Positions 1 through 6,169 of a DNA stretch of 6,169 nucleotides are shown piece by piece (position 1 is the stretch's first letter; each line of letters begins with the position of its first letter). The DNA is from Ramlibacter sp. (GTDB lineage Bacteria > Pseudomonadota > Gammaproteobacteria > Burkholderiales > Burkholderiaceae). The position numbers were made by a program, and so were the translations under genes. Under the pieces are notes generated by a model, which was not told the origin of the DNA, did no database searches, and worked only from the letters and a program-made list of their open reading frames with translations. The stretch spans positions 1-6,169 of the forward strand of contig JACMQP010000080.1 of assembly GCA_014376915.1 (NCBI GenBank), read 5' to 3'.

Positions 1-79
1 CGCGAAAGCGCGGATCTTCGGCGCGCGCCAGTTCGGCCAGCACTGCCGCGGTCACATCCTGTTCGTTGCCGATGATCAT
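1..79 (-). CDS. 5' end of a truncated CDS after mrdA; possible intradiol ring-cleavage dioxygenase
   Basis: Twenty-six codons are visible before the window edge, starting at the ATG at 79 and beginning MIIGNEQDVTAAVLAE. The frame is open to position 1. The start is well supported by AGGAGG at 84-89, four bases upstream, one of the best ribosome binding sites in the window. The gene starts 30 bp after the mrdA stop with no terminator between, so it may be cotranscribed with the cell-shape operon. The charged, soluble N-terminus is unlike RodA, which begins near a membrane segment and is the usual neighbour of mrdA. The pattern DVTxAVLxxxxxxxDPRFR resembles, from memory, the start of the helical N-terminal domain of intradiol dioxygenases (catechol or hydroxyquinol 1,2-dioxygenase type). 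The catalytic Tyr/His ligands would lie outside the window, so this is a guess. That a real gene starts here is much surer than what it encodes. Confidence 0.6.
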   Translation of the reverse strand, partial: MIIGNEQDVTAAVLAELARAEDPRFR

Positions 80-83
80 GGGG

Positions 84-89
84 CCTCCT
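84..89 (-). promoter_or_regulatory. Strong ribosome binding site of the truncated downstream CDS
   Basis: On the minus strand the sequence reads CAGGAGGCCCC followed by ATG. AGGAGG is a full match to the anti-Shine-Dalgarno core, with four bases between it and the start codon at 79. It fixes the start of the edge gene and shows that this gene does not depend only on coupling to mrdA. A 10-bp perfect palindrome, GTCGGCCGAC, lies just before it at 95-104, but it has no U-run and does not look like a terminator. Confidence 0.75.
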
Positions 90-109
90 GTGGTGTCGGC
101 CGACGGCGG

Positions 110-2266
110 CTACTGCGACTCGGGTTCGACCGACCGGTCACGGGCCTTCGGCCTGGGAGCGACTGGCCTGGGGACCGCCGGTTTGGGCGGCGTTGCGGAC
201 GCCTGCAGCGAAGCCGAGGCCACGGTTTTCAGCGAAGCGGGCGGCGCGGCCGCGGGCGGAATCAGCGCCGGCGTTGCTGCGGCCAGTGCGGCTGCCGATG
301 CCGCCGCGGAGGCGGCGCTGCCGCCCGGCGGCCAGGCCGCTTCCGCGGCGTTGCGCTGTTTGCCGATCGGCGTGGTGGCCTGGCCCTTGCGCACGGCGGC
401 CAGATCTTCCTCGCTCGGGTACAGCCCCGACAGCCAGTAGTCGAAGGCGCGCCGGGCGATCGGGGCGGCGTTCTGCGCGCCGAAGCCGGCGTTCTCCACG
501 ATCATGGCGATCGCGATCCTCGGGCTGTCGGCCGGCGCATAGGCCGTAAAGAGCGCGTGGTCGCGATGGCGCTCGTCGGTCTGCGAGGCGTTGTACTTCT
601 CGCCCTGCTTGATCTGGATCACCTGCGCCGTGCCGGTCTTGCCGCCGCTGGTGTATAGCGCTCCGCGGAAGGCCGCCGCCGACGTGCCCTCGAGGTTCAC
701 GCCCACCATCGCGTTGCGGATCACCGCGATGTTCTCGGGTTTGGCGGCAAGCTGACCGGTGGTCGTGAACGCGGTGGTCTTGGGCGTCTTGGTCACGATG
801 TCGATCACCTCGTGCACCAGGTGCGGCTTCATCTTCACACCGTTGTTGGCGATGATGCTGGTCGCCAGCGCCAGCTGCAGGATGGTGAAGTTGTTGTAGC
901 CCTGGCCGATGCCCAGCGAGATGGTTTCGCCGGGATACCACTTCTGCTGCTCGGGCTTGCGGTAGGCCGCGCGCTTCCAGCCGGTCGAGGGCAGCAGCCC
1001 GCGCGCCTCGCCCAGGATGTCGATGCCGGTCAGCTCGCCGAAGCCGAAGTGCTGCAACTGCTCGTGCATCAGGTCGACGCCCATGTCGTTGGCCAGCACG
1101 TAGTAGTAGGTGTCGCATGACTGCACGATCGACTTGTACATGTCCACCGAGCCGTGGCCGCCTTCCTTGTCGTCGCGAAAGCGGTGGCCGCCGAGCATGA
1201 AGAAGCCGGGGTCGAGGGTGGTCTGTTGCGGCGTGCGCTTGCCGGTCTCCAGCGCCGCCAGCGCCATGAACGGCTTGAACGTGGAGCCGGGTGGGTAGGT
1301 GCCCCGCAGTGCGCGATTGAGCAGCGGCTTGTCGAGCGACTCGTTGAGCGCCTGCCAGTTCTCGCTGTCGATGCCCTCGACGAACAGGTTTGGGTCGAAG
1401 GTCGGCTTGCTGACGAAGGCCAGCACCTCGCCGGTCTTGGGGTCGATCGCCACCAGCGCGCCGCGCCGGTCGCCGTACAGGTCCTCGATCAGTTTCTGCA
1501 GCTTGATGTCGATCGACATCACCACCGTGTTGCCGGGCGTCGCCGGGTTGCTGGCGAGCTTGCGCACCGCGCGGCCGCCGGCGGACGTTTCCACCTGCTC
1601 GACCCCGGTGATTCCGTGCAGCTGCTGCTCGTAGCTCTGCTCGACGCCGAGCTTTCCGATGTACTCGGTGCCGCGGTAGTTGGATTCGTCGTCGCCCTCG
1701 TCGATGCGCTCCTTCTCGGCCTGGTTGATCCGGCCGATGTAGCCGATCACATGACTGGCGAGCTCGCCCCACGGGTAGTTGCGAAACAGGCGCGCCTTGA
1801 TGTCCACGCCCGGAAAGCGGTAGCGTTGCGCCGCGAACCGGGCCACTTCCTCGTCGGTCAGGCGGGTGCGGATCGGCAGCGACTCGAAGCTCTTCGACTC
1901 GTCCAGCAGCTTCTTGAAGCGGCGCTTGTCGCGGGCCTGGATCTCGATCACCTGGCCGAGCGCCTCGATGGTCTTGTCCAGCGTCTGGTCGATCCGCGAC
2001 GGCGTGATCTCCAGCGTGTAGGCCGAGTAGTTGCTGGCCAGCACGACGCCGTTGCGATCCAGGATCAGGCCGCGGTTGGGCACCACGGGCACGATGGCCG
2101 TGCGGTTGTTCTCGGCCTGCTCGCTCAGGTCCTGGTGCCGCACCACCTGCAGGTACACCAGCCGCGCGGCCAGCAGCATGAACGAGACCAGCACGCAGAT
2201 GCTGATCGCCAGCACCCGGAGCCGAAAGCGGGACAGGTCCGCCTCGACGTTGCGCATCTCGGTCAT
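110..2266 (-). CDS. mrdA: Penicillin-binding protein 2, peptidoglycan D,D-transpeptidase of the elongasome
   Basis: Class B penicillin-binding protein that cross-links new lateral-wall peptidoglycan in the periplasm, working with the glycosyltransferase RodA and the MreBCD scaffold; it is the target of mecillinam in enterobacteria. One N-terminal membrane anchor spans about residues 16-38, followed by the PBP dimerisation domain (about 55-235) and the transpeptidase domain (about 265-610). All three active-site motifs are present: STFK at 328-331 with Ser328 as nucleophile in the context YPPGSTFKP, SCD at 383-385 in the SxN position, and KTG at 543-545. The protein is 718 residues against 633 in E. 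coli; the excess is mostly an Ala/Pro-rich tail from about residue 639. The ATG at 2266 overlaps the mreD stop (ATGA) and has only a weak AGG upstream, so translation is probably coupled to mreD. A second ATG at codon 4 is possible but less likely. Family identification is secure. Confidence 0.97.
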   Translation of the reverse strand: MTEMRNVEADLSRFRLRVLAISICVLVSFMLLAARLVYLQVVRHQDLSEQAENNRTAIVPVVPNRGLILDRNGVVLASNYSAYTLEITPSRIDQTLDKTIEALGQVIEIQARDKRRFKKLLDESKSFESLPIRTRLTDEEVARFAAQRYRFPGVDIKARLFRNYPWGELASHVIGYIGRINQAEKERIDEGDDESNYRGTEYIGKLGVEQSYEQQLHGITGVEQVETSAGGRAVRKLASNPATPGNTVVMSIDIKLQKLIEDLYGDRRGALVAIDPKTGEVLAFVSKPTFDPNLFVEGIDSENWQALNESLDKPLLNRALRGTYPPGSTFKPFMALAALETGKRTPQQTTLDPGFFMLGGHRFRDDKEGGHGSVDMYKSIVQSCDTYYYVLANDMGVDLMHEQLQHFGFGELTGIDILGEARGLLPSTGWKRAAYRKPEQQKWYPGETISLGIGQGYNNFTILQLALATSIIANNGVKMKPHLVHEVIDIVTKTPKTTAFTTTGQLAAKPENIAVIRNAMVGVNLEGTSAAAFRGALYTSGGKTGTAQVIQIKQGEKYNASQTDERHRDHALFTAYAPADSPRIAIAMIVENAGFGAQNAAPIARRAFDYWLSGLYPSEEDLAAVRKGQATTPIGKQRNAAEAAWPPGGSAASAAASAAALAAATPALIPPAAAPPASLKTVASASLQASATPPKPAVPRPVAPRPKARDRSVEPESQ
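113..352 (-). other. Ala/Pro-rich low-complexity C-terminal tail of PBP2
   Basis: This stretch encodes about residues 639-718 of PBP2, beyond the end of the transpeptidase fold (the conserved region ends near FDYWLSGLYP at 608-617). It is dominated by Ala, Pro and Ser: alanine tracts at about 651-664, then proline-rich runs with basic residues such as PKPAVPRPVAPRPK at 694-707. It should be disordered and periplasmic. E. coli PBP2 has no tail of this length. It may be a flexible wall-interacting or partner-binding segment, or simply neutral drift in a GC-rich genome. The base sequence is rich in GCC/GCG repeats, which favours expansion by slippage. Confidence 0.8.
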
Positions 2267-2781
2267 AGCGGCCTATTTTCGTCCGGGTCCGGAGCCCGGC
2301 GCTGTGGAGCCAACAAAATGACACTGATGACGGGCCACAGCATCGATTCCACCAGCGGCGCCAGCAGGACGTTGAAGCCGGGGAAGACCCCGCCGGCGGC
2401 CAGTCGCAGCGCCAGCTCGATGGCATGGGCGGCGACGAACAGCGGCAGCACCTGCACCGCCTGCGACGGCACCGAGAACCACAGCAGCCGGCGGTGGATG
2501 GTGATGGCGAGAAAGCTCAGCGCGCTATACGACAGCGCGTGCTGGCCCAGGAGCGAGGTCTGGTGCACGTCCATGCCCAGGCCGAAGAAGAACGCCACGC
2601 CGATGCCCACCCGCTGCGGCTGATGCACGCTCCAGAACACCAGCACCACCGCCACGATGTCGGGCAGCCACGGCGTGCGGCCCAGCGGCAGCATGTTGGC
2701 GACCAGCGCCAGCAGCAGGCTGCCCCAGATGAAGAACGGATTGGCCGGCAGCAGCAGCTGCTGGCCCGGACGCATGATCAT
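2263..2781 (-). CDS. mreD: Rod shape-determining membrane protein MreD
   Basis: Small polytopic inner-membrane protein of the elongasome, needed with MreC to link MreB filaments to PBP2 and RodA. The product is 172 residues (E. coli 162). It shows about five or six hydrophobic segments, near residues 16-33, 38-54, 57-71, 82-98, 107-128 and 138-157. The family-like stretch FFFGLGMDVHQTSLLGQHAL lies at 64-83. The start is taken at the ATG at 2781, which overlaps the mreC stop as ATGA and has an excellent GGGGAGG at 2788-2794, six bases upstream. An internal ATG two codons later is worse spaced, and a longer open frame to 2904 only reads through mreC out of frame. The 3' end overlaps mrdA by four bases. 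Translational coupling on both sides is inferred from the overlaps. Confidence 0.93.
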   Translation of the reverse strand: MIMRPGQQLLLPANPFFIWGSLLLALVANMLPLGRTPWLPDIVAVVLVFWSVHQPQRVGIGVAFFFGLGMDVHQTSLLGQHALSYSALSFLAITIHRRLLWFSVPSQAVQVLPLFVAAHAIELALRLAAGGVFPGFNVLLAPLVESMLWPVISVILLAPQRRAPDPDENRPL

Positions 2782-3695
2782 TTGCGGCCTCCCCGCTTGG
2801 CCGGCACGACCTCGTCGGGCACCGGCCGCGCCGGCATCTGGCCCGCCACCGGCTTGAGCACCATCACATGGCGGGCGCCGTCCACCAGCGCCTGCGGCGC
2901 GCATGAGATGCGGGCGAAGGCCGAGTCGGCCCGGCGCTCCACGGTGACCACCTTGGCCACCGGCAGGCCCGGCGGGTAGACGCCGTCGACGCCGCTGGTG
3001 GTGAGGATGTCGCCGGCCTGCACGTCGGCGTTGCCGGCCATGAAACGCAGTTCGAGCGAGCCGCCGCGGGTGATCGGGTCGCCGAAGGCGACGCTGCGGG
3101 CGCCGGTGCGGGCGTTCAGCACCGGGATGGCTTGCTCGCGGTCGGTCACCAGGGTCACTTCGCTGATCAGCGGATGGACCCGCGTCACCTGGCCCAGCAC
3201 GCCCGATTCATCGATCACCGGCGAACCCGCCTCGATGCCCTGGGTCAGGCCCTTGTCGATGATGATCTTGCGGGTGTAGGGGTCGGCAGCGTCATAGAGG
3301 ACCTCGGCGGCGGCGGCCGGCGTCGTGATGCGGTCGCGCAGCGCCAGCAGGTTGCGCAGCCGGGCGTTCTCCTGCGCCAGCTGTTCCACCTGGCTGGCCC
3401 GCTGCGACTGCAGCGCCAGCTTGACACGGGCGGCGGCTTCGGCGGCCTGGGCCGACTGCAGCGACTCGAAGTACTGGCCGCCGTTGCGCACCAGCAGCAC
3501 CGGCCGCATCGCCATCCACTGCACCGGGTACAGCACGGTCGCCAACGCCGAACGCAGCGGCTGGGCCACCTTGAAACGTGAATCCGCCACCATCAGAAAC
3601 AGCGCCAGCGCGCTGCAGACCATCAGCTTGGACAGGGCCGACGGGCCCTGCTTGAAGAACGGTGGGGGGGTTCTGTCCAGCGTACCGAGTGGCAT
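2778..3695 (-). CDS. mreC: Rod shape-determining protein MreC
   Basis: Bitopic inner-membrane protein whose periplasmic part binds and activates PBP2 within the elongasome. The 305-residue product has a short cytoplasmic N-terminus, a membrane segment at about residues 24-38 (MVCSALALFLMVADS), then an Ala/Gln-rich coiled-coil region at about 76-121 that ends in ENARLRNLLALRD, typical of MreC. The beta-rich periplasmic domain follows at about 128-281, with recognisable stretches such as IIIDKGLTQGIEAGSPVID (144-162) and the Gly/Pro turn GVDGVYPPGLPVAKV (235-249). The C-terminal 24 residues are Pro/Lys/Arg-rich. It is slightly shorter than E. coli MreC (367). The ATG at 3695 has GGAG at 3701-3704, five bases upstream. 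The gene lies 18 bp after mreB and overlaps mreD by four bases. A run of seven C on the coding strand (plus-strand G at 3664-3670) lies in codons 9-11. Confidence 0.95.
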   Translation of the reverse strand: MPLGTLDRTPPPFFKQGPSALSKLMVCSALALFLMVADSRFKVAQPLRSALATVLYPVQWMAMRPVLLVRNGGQYFESLQSAQAAEAAARVKLALQSQRASQVEQLAQENARLRNLLALRDRITTPAAAAEVLYDAADPYTRKIIIDKGLTQGIEAGSPVIDESGVLGQVTRVHPLISEVTLVTDREQAIPVLNARTGARSVAFGDPITRGGSLELRFMAGNADVQAGDILTTSGVDGVYPPGLPVAKVVTVERRADSAFARISCAPQALVDGARHVMVLKPVAGQMPARPVPDEVVPAKRGGRK

Positions 3696-3713
3696 CGCCG
3701 CTCCGGGACAGCG

Positions 3714-4808
<1,095 letters not shown>

Positions 4809-4820
4809 TCAATCAAGTTG

Positions 4821-4862
4821 TTGGCCCGAAGACCCCAATTTTTGGCCCCGAAAGACCTGTTT
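4821..4862. repeat. Imperfect tandem repeat, period about 21 bp, with phased T-tracts
   Basis: TTGGCCCGAAGACC at 4821-4834 recurs as TTGGCCCCGAAAGACC at 4842-4857, start to start 21 bp. Each copy is followed by a T-tract, T5 at 4839-4843 and T6 at 4860-4865, whose centres are about 21-22 bp apart, or two helical turns. Such spacing can produce intrinsic curvature or place two protein sites on one DNA face. The repeat lies in the presumed mreB leader or promoter region; its function is unknown. Confidence 0.45.
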
Positions 4863-4881
4863 TTTCGGCCCTTGCGGGCCG
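4848..4881 (-). promoter_or_regulatory. Overlapping, mutually exclusive stem-loops in the mreB leader
   Basis: Two perfect stems share bases 4866-4868. One pairs 4848-4853 (CCGAAA) with 4863-4868 (TTTCGG) around a 9-nt loop. The other pairs 4866-4871 (CGGCCC) with 4876-4881 (GGGCCG) around the TTGC loop. Read in the mreB direction neither is followed by a U-run, so neither is a standard terminator. They could form only if mreB transcription starts upstream of 4881, which is not established. Confidence 0.35.
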
Positions 4882-4893
4882 CTTTGGTGTGCA

Positions 4894-4922
4894 AGTTCAA
4901 CCCCATTCGCAGCTGTTGAACT
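4894..4922. promoter_or_regulatory. Inverted repeat AGTTCAAC-N13-GTTGAACT, candidate operator
   Basis: AGTTCAAC at 4894-4901 and GTTGAACT at 4915-4922 are perfect 8-bp inverted copies with a 13-nt spacer. The half-site centres are 21 bp apart, two helical turns, as expected for a dimeric regulator binding one face of the DNA. The dyad ends nine bases before the GATAAT hexamer on the plus strand, so a bound protein could affect both gatC and mreB transcription. I cannot name a regulator for this motif. It could also be chance or an RNA stem. Confidence 0.4.
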
Positions 4923-4927
4923 AAAGG

Positions 4928-4941
4928 CGGGATAATACCCG
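4928..4941. promoter_or_regulatory. Possible shared minus-10 region for gatC and mreB promoters
   Basis: The plus strand carries GATAAT at 4931-4936, five of six matches to TATAAT. The minus strand carries TATTAT at 4937-4932, also five of six. Both lie inside a small dyad, CGGG-ATAATA-CCCG. If used, transcripts would have leaders of roughly 70 bases for gatC and 165-170 bases for mreB. No good minus-35 is present at 16-18 bp in either direction (the best for gatC is TTCGCA at 4906 with a 19-bp spacer), so the call is weak. Confidence 0.25.
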
Positions 4942-5016
4942 ATCCCCTGTGAATCACTGGTTCTTCGCGGGCCGAAATATGCGCTTACATCTGACAGCGC
5001 GCCCACCGATTTCATC

Positions 5017-5316
5017 ATGTCCCTGAGTTCCCAAGACATCGGCCGCATCGCAAACCTGGCCCGGCTGCAAATGCGCGCCGAGGAAAGCGAGCGCATGCTG
5101 CTCCAGATCAATGGCTTTTTCGACCTCGTCGAACAGATGCGGGCCGTGGACACCACCGGCATCGAGCCGCTGGCCCATCCCGTCGCAGCCATCCAGGCCA
5201 TCGCGCTGCGGTTGCGCGACGACGTCGCCAGCGAGGTGATCGACCGCGAGGCCAACATGCGCAACGCGCCGGCCCGAGAGGCCGGCCTGTTCCTGGTGCC
5301 GAAAGTGCTCGAATGA
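5017..5316 (+). CDS. gatC: Aspartyl/glutamyl-tRNA amidotransferase subunit C
   Basis: Small subunit of the GatCAB amidotransferase, which wraps around the GatA-GatB interface and stabilises the complex that forms Gln-tRNA(Gln) and/or Asn-tRNA(Asn) from misacylated precursors. The product is 99 residues, normal for the family. It has the expected N-terminal helix [13 protein letters not shown] (7-19), the central helix [22 protein letters not shown] (31-52, shown in part) ending in the conserved [11 protein letters not shown] turn, and the C-terminal LRDDVASE and LFLVPKVLE stretches. The stop overlaps the gatA start as ATGA. No clear Shine-Dalgarno precedes the ATG at 5017 (the upstream sequence is CCCACCGATTTCATC), so initiation is weak or unusual. 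There is no better in-frame start upstream. It is transcribed divergently from mreB. Confidence 0.96.
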   Translation: MSLSSQDIGRIANLARLQMRAEESERMLLQINGFFDLVEQMRAVDTTGIEPLAHPVAAIQAIALRLRDDVASEVIDREANMRNAPAREAGLFLVPKVLE

Positions 5317-6169
5317 GCCAGTTGCACGACCTGACGGTCGCCGAACTGGCAGTCAAGCTGCGTGCGAAGGAAGTCTCGGCGGTGGAAGTGGCTCGCCACT
5401 TCCTGGCCCGTGGCGCAGTGCACGAGGCGCTGGGCGCCTACCTGGCGACCGACGAGGACGTCACGCTGGCCCAGGCGAAAATTGCCGACCAGCGCATTGC
5501 CGCCGGCGATGCCGCGCCCCTGCTGGGCGTGCCGATCGCCCACAAGGACATCTTCGTCACCCGCGACTTCCCGACCACGGCCGGCTCGCGCATGCTCGAA
5601 GGCTACCTGTCGCCGTTCGACGCCACGGTGGTGAGCAAGCTCGGGAGCGGAGCACCGGGCCAGGGCCCGGGGGCGGGCATGGTGACCCTGGGCAAGCTCA
5701 ACTGCGACGAGTTCGCGATGGGCTCGTCCAACGAGAACTCGGCGTTCAAGCCGGTGAAAAATCCCTGGGACGCCTCGCGCATTCCCGGTGGGTCGTCCGG
5801 CGGCAGCGCTGTGGCCGTGGCCGCTCGGCTGGCGCCGGCGGCGACCGGCACCGACACCGGCGGCTCCATCCGACAGCCGGCCTCGTTCACCGGCATCACC
5901 GGCATCAAGCCGACTTACGGCCGCGCCTCGCGCTACGGGATGATCGCCTTCGCCTCCAGTCTGGACCAGGCGGGGCCGATGGCGCGCACGGCGCAGGATT
6001 GCGCGCTGCTGCTCTCGGCCATCTGCGGGCCTGACCCTGATCGCGACTCGACGTCGCTCGATGTGCCGGCGGAAGATTTTACGAAATCGCTCCATGCGCC
6101 CATCGAGGGCCTGCGAATCGGCGTGCCGAAAGAATTCTTCGGTGACGGGCTGGCGGCCGATGTGCGCGC
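5313..6169 (+). CDS. gatA: Aspartyl/glutamyl-tRNA amidotransferase subunit A, 5' part
   Basis: Amidase-signature subunit of GatCAB that hydrolyses glutamine and passes ammonia to GatB for transamidation of Glu-tRNA(Gln) or Asp-tRNA(Asn). The first 285 codons are present, of roughly 490-500; the frame runs off the right edge. The Ser-cisSer-Lys triad can be assigned: Lys78 in AHKDIF, cis-Ser161 in PGGSSGGSA, and nucleophile Ser185 in [12 protein letters not shown]. The 24-residue gap between the serines matches the S. aureus enzyme (Ser154, Ser178). The ATG at 5313 overlaps the gatC stop as ATGA, so translation is probably coupled. Compared with typical members there are about eight extra residues in a Gly/Pro-rich stretch [10 protein letters not shown] at 111-120, between Lys78 and cis-Ser161. 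gatB would be expected next, outside the window. The sequence cannot show whether tRNA(Gln), tRNA(Asn) or both are substrates. Confidence 0.97.
   Translation, partial: MSQLHDLTVAELAVKLRAKEVSAVEVARHFLARGAVHEALGAYLATDEDVTLAQAKIADQRIAAGDAAPLLGVPIAHKDIFVTRDFPTTAGSRMLEGYLSPFDATVVSKLGSGAPGQGPGAGMVTLGKLNCDEFAMGSSNENSAFKPVKNPWDASRIPGGSSGGSAVAVAARLAPAATGTDTGGSIRQPASFTGITGIKPTYGRASRYGMIAFASSLDQAGPMARTAQDCALLLSAICGPDPDRDSTSLDVPAEDFTKSLHAPIEGLRIGVPKEFFGDGLAADVR
5655..5670 (+). repeat. GC-rich inverted repeat inside the GatA insertion
   Basis: CCGGGCC at 5655-5661 and GGCCCGG at 5664-5670 are perfect 7-bp inverted copies separated by AG. The repeat falls exactly within the codons for the extra Gly/Pro-rich segment of GatA. 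It may mark how the insertion arose (local duplication or slippage), or be a spot prone to sequencing error. The frame is intact on both sides. Confidence 0.6.

Noticed and set aside
95..104. GTCGGCCGAC palindrome between mrdA and the edge gene, considered as a terminator
   Set aside because: It can form only a three-base-pair hairpin with a four-base loop, and no U-run follows, so it is unlikely to stop transcription.
66..440. 124-codon plus-strand frame of Gly/Ala-rich sequence
   Set aside because: It is the complement of the Ala/Pro-rich PBP2 tail; the repetitive codons alone explain the open frame.
138..2426. 762-codon open frame on the minus strand in another frame of mrdA
   Set aside because: The product is Arg/Gly/Ala/Pro-rich shadow sequence. 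The overlapping PBP2 frame has all three catalytic motifs and correct overlaps with its neighbour.
1154..2623. 489-codon open frame on the plus strand antisense to mrdA and mreD
   Set aside because: It lies opposite two well-supported genes, has low-complexity His/Arg/Gln/Leu-rich composition typical of antisense frames in GC-rich DNA, and shows no recognisable domain.
3664..3670. G7 homopolymer in mreC codons 9-11, considered as a phase-variation tract
   Set aside because: The run is short, the frame is intact, and switching off an elongasome gene would probably be deleterious. It is at most a spot to check for sequencing error.
4866..4881. CGGCCC-TTGC-GGGCCG hairpin considered as a terminator
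   Set aside because: No T-run follows the stem on either strand (the T6 precedes it on the plus strand), and there is no upstream gene in either direction needing termination here.
4809..6095. 428-codon minus-strand frame opposite gatC and gatA
   Set aside because: It is antisense to two clearly conserved amidotransferase genes, has Arg/Gly/His-rich composition, and shows no family motif.

Overview
The window looks like a piece of chromosome from a GC-rich betaproteobacterium, most likely order Burkholderiales and plausibly family Comamonadaceae. This rests on the composition (about two thirds G+C by eye), the strong bias to G or C at third codon positions, the style of the MreB, PBP2 and GatA proteins, and the divergent layout of gatC-gatA against mreB-mreC-mreD-mrdA. 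The genus cannot be fixed without a search.

Left to right: positions 1-79 hold the first 26 codons of a minus-strand gene that runs off the left edge. It starts 30 bp after the mrdA stop and has a strong Shine-Dalgarno sequence. It does not look like the RodA start expected there; an intradiol dioxygenase is my tentative guess. Positions 110-4757 hold a compact minus-strand cell-shape operon read mreB, mreC, mreD, mrdA. mreC/mreD and mreD/mrdA overlap by ATGA, and mreB/mreC are 18 bp apart. Positions 4758-5016 are a 259-bp divergent intergenic region with several inverted and tandem repeats and only weak promoter-like hexamers. Positions 5017-6169 hold plus-strand gatC and the 5' 57% or so of gatA, again joined by an ATGA overlap.

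Two systems sit back to back. MreB filaments, MreC, MreD and the transpeptidase PBP2 (mrdA) form the core of the elongasome, which directs lateral wall peptidoglycan synthesis in rod-shaped cells. GatC and GatA belong to the GatCAB tRNA-dependent amidotransferase, which converts misacylated Glu-tRNA(Gln) and/or Asp-tRNA(Asn). The shared intergenic region must carry control signals for both transcription units.

I found no mobile element, CRISPR array, RNA gene or clearly new system. Almost all of the window is conserved housekeeping sequence. The points worth a second look are the non-rodA gene after mrdA, an Ala/Pro-rich C-terminal tail on PBP2, a short Gly/Pro-rich insertion in GatA that coincides with a GC-rich inverted repeat, and the repeat- and hairpin-rich mreB leader.
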